Origin: a virus
Strand: one strand, 5' to 3'
Length of the DNA: 31,873 nt
Virus record (IMG/VR): IMGVR_UViG_3300020415_000001
Span: 1 to 31,873 of that record
Shown: positions 30,603-31,873 of the stretch, one piece after another
How positions within the stretch are numbered: the stretch's first letter is position 1
Layout of the letters: every line of letters starts with the position of its first letter
The notes under the pieces: generated by a model
Databases searched by the model: none
What the model saw: only the letters and a program-made list of their open reading frames with translations
Told to the model about the DNA's origin: nothing
Position numbers and translations under genes: made by a program

Positions 30603-31666
30603 ATGTCGTCTCCTTCGTGTTGCGGAACAGGAGTGGCGATGGCCTGTTGTGCTTCTTCAAGATACTGCATGTATTCGTTGAAGTTGGTAGGCTGCTCATT
30701 AAGAGTCGTCTTCTTCTTGATCCGCCTCCCAAACGGGTCCATCTTCACCTTTTCCGGGTTGAACTTACTCCAGTCCCGACAGTAGCAAAGGTCCTGAGCG
30801 AGGCGAATACCTTCGTACACAGAGGCCATAACCTGCTGGTGGTCGAACCCCGACCCCTGTACAATCGTGTTGGTGTGAGGGCCAAGCACGGTGTTAAGGT
30901 AGTCGAGAGGGCCAGCACCGGAGAAACCTTCGACAACCAGACGAGGGTCAGTGTAGTCTCCACTGATCTCGTAGATACGCTGCAAGATACTTACCCAAGT
31001 CTTGATAGTCTCGGGGTCGGTGGCACCTCGCAACGAGCGTACCTCAATCGAGCCGAACTTAGTCAACGAGTGACAGTTAAGACCAGCGTAGTGCATACCC
31101 TGAGAGGGTAGGTCCTTGCCGTCGCTTGCAATGAAGTCACGAATCTGGGCGACGATGTTCGTAGCGTCCTTGGAACGCAAACAGAACAGGTTGCCGACCC
31201 GGTGTTCACCACACCACTCAGTGAGGAGTTCCTCGACAGAGAAGTACAGAGCAAGGAAAGAGGTCAACCTGTTGAGGTGCCAGCCCTGTGCGTTCAAGTG
31301 GACGTGAACCGAGGTACGGTTGCTGTCGTCCAGCTTCGAACCGTAGTCCTTGAACATCTTCCACAGATCGTCGAGAGCCTTGTCAACCTCCGAGAACTTG
31401 ATAGGTCGTGCCAAGATGTACTCAGCGTTGTCCTGTCCACGGAGAGAACCGTCAGGCGTGTACTTCCACTGCTTGGGAATGAGCTTCTCGTCTTTCTCGG
31501 TGCCGTAAGGGGAACCCTTCGGGAACTTGTTGCCTTCGACCTCGATCTCAAGGCCCACGTCACCCTTGGTAGTGCGGTGACCCATCATAGCACCAATGTT
31601 GTAGCTGGGTTCGTCCTTCTCAGCGGAACGCTTGAAGAAGTCGGACGGAATCGGTACTCTACTCAT
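30596..31666 (-). CDS. Amidoligase (glutamine synthetase-fold COOH-NH2 ligase)
   Basis: The 356-residue product starts at ATG 31666, chosen because AAGGA lies 8 nt upstream; an in-frame ATG at 31732 overlaps the preceding gene. Motifs of the amidoligase_2 family are present: GLEIEVEG (metal/ATP-binding glutamates, near 38-45), TPDGSLR...AEYILARP (~71-89), SVHVHLN (~119-125), YAGLN (~193-197) and GSIEVRSLRG (~205-214). These place ATP and the substrate carboxylate in a glutamine-synthetase-like pocket. It probably forms an amide bond between an amino acid and an unknown acceptor, with the downstream ATP-grasp enzyme adding or processing another residue. The C-terminal ~80 residues have no clear motif. 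Confidence 0.86.
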   Translation of the reverse strand: MSRVPIPSDFFKRSAEKDEPSYNIGAMMGHRTTKGDVGLEIEVEGNKFPKGSPYGTEKDEKLIPKQWKYTPDGSLRGQDNAEYILARPIKFSEVDKALDDLWKMFKDYGSKLDDSNRTSVHVHLNAQGWHLNRLTSFLALYFSVEELLTEWCGEHRVGNLFCLRSKDATNIVAQIRDFIASDGKDLPSQGMHYAGLNCHSLTKFGSIEVRSLRGATDPETIKTWVSILQRIYEISGDYTDPRLVVEGFSGAGPLDYLNTVLGPHTNTIVQGSGFDHQQVMASVYEGIRLAQDLCYCRDWSKFNPEKVKMDPFGRRIKKKTTLNEQPTNFNEYMQYLEEAQQAIATPVPQHEGDDIW

Positions 31667-31691
31667 TCTCAGTTTCCTTCTTTCTTGTAGT

Positions 31692-31873
31692 TTATTTCTG
31701 AATCTCGATAGTTTCAAAGACACCCAGTTCATCGGTTACCTCTCGGCAGTGGCCGTAACCACGAGCCAGCACCAGTCGAGAGAGGTCGCCGTTGGGCATG
31801 AACCCTACCACGTCTTCCTTGTAAGCGAGGAACATCATGTCGAGAGGTCCCCGCAGGATTGCAAACTCGCGGT
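31692..31873 (-). CDS. Partial gene upstream of amidoligase (C-terminal end only)
   Basis: An open frame enters from the right edge and ends at 31692 after 59 visible residues, including FAILRGPLDMMFLAYKEDVV, then GFMPNGDLSRLVLARGYGHC and an acidic end. It is 25 nt upstream of the amidoligase start, in the same operon. Known phage amidoligase/ATP-grasp pairs are sometimes accompanied by a class II glutamine amidotransferase; the visible part is too short to tell whether this is one. Confidence 0.6.
   Translation of the reverse strand, partial: REFAILRGPLDMMFLAYKEDVVGFMPNGDLSRLVLARGYGHCREVTDELGVFETIEIQK

Noticed and set aside
1-31873. CRISPR array, insertion sequence, integrase or attachment site
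   Set aside because: No regularly spaced repeats, transposase, recombinase or target-site duplication seen in any frame.
1-31873. T7-type single-subunit RNA polymerase and its promoters
   Set aside because: No such gene in the window and no recurring 20-23-bp promoter-like sequence noticed; the two clear promoters are host sigma70 type.

Overview
The window is about 32 kb of a tailed double-stranded DNA phage, most likely short-tailed (podovirus-like) and lytic. The coat protein, portal-side adaptor and tail hub resemble the P22 group. The replication genes resemble the T7 group: family A DNA polymerase, primase-helicase, gp2.5-like SSB and endonuclease I. No integrase, repressor, terminase, portal or phage RNA polymerase is visible, so parts of the genome lie outside the window. 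The host is probably a proteobacterium, since the 3TM holin, LamG-type tail gene and polyvalent ejection protein are common in phages of such hosts. The host genus cannot be read from the sequence.

Positions 64-16396 (+ strand) form the late region: scaffold, coat, terminator, a small beta-rich protein, gp4-like adaptor, tail hub, fibre-like protein, GNAT-like protein, two small ejection-type proteins, a 1774-residue ejection/polyvalent protein with two HE-H motifs, then the lysis cassette (GH24 endolysin, 3TM holin, membrane-anchored coiled coil). The tail hub is unusual. It is split into two ORFs by a LamG-like gene, and its N-terminal half also carries an inserted beta-domain.

A bidirectional terminator at 16401-16443 separates the two convergent halves.

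Positions 16458-31873 (- strand) form the metabolic and replication region, read leftwards. From right to left it holds: a partial gene, amidoligase and ATP-grasp; a string of very small ORFs; a consensus sigma70 promoter (29255-29283); a zinc-knuckle microprotein, a membrane microprotein and a metallophosphoesterase; primase-helicase and DNA polymerase; a second sigma70 promoter (24237-24264); SSB; a gene-free stretch with strong RNA-folding potential; tRNA-Trp; a Cas4/RecB-like exonuclease, a T7-type resolvase and a DEDDy exonuclease with zinc ribbon; and a nucleotide-pool cluster (DUF5664 dATP/dGTP diphosphohydrolase, HD 5'-nucleotidase-like, MazG-like, class II ribonucleotide reductase). 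Most of these genes overlap by 4-20 nt, which indicates translationally coupled operons. That makes the 284-nt coding-free stretch at 23253-23536 stand out.

Many small genes were found by reading reading frames with ribosome binding sites: 16458-16553, 20611-20772, 21502-21594, 21933-22061, 24268-24438, 28803-28958, 28951-29199, 29291-29449, 29442-29621, 29623-29685 and 29687-29815. All functional calls are from motif recognition by eye; no database search was run.
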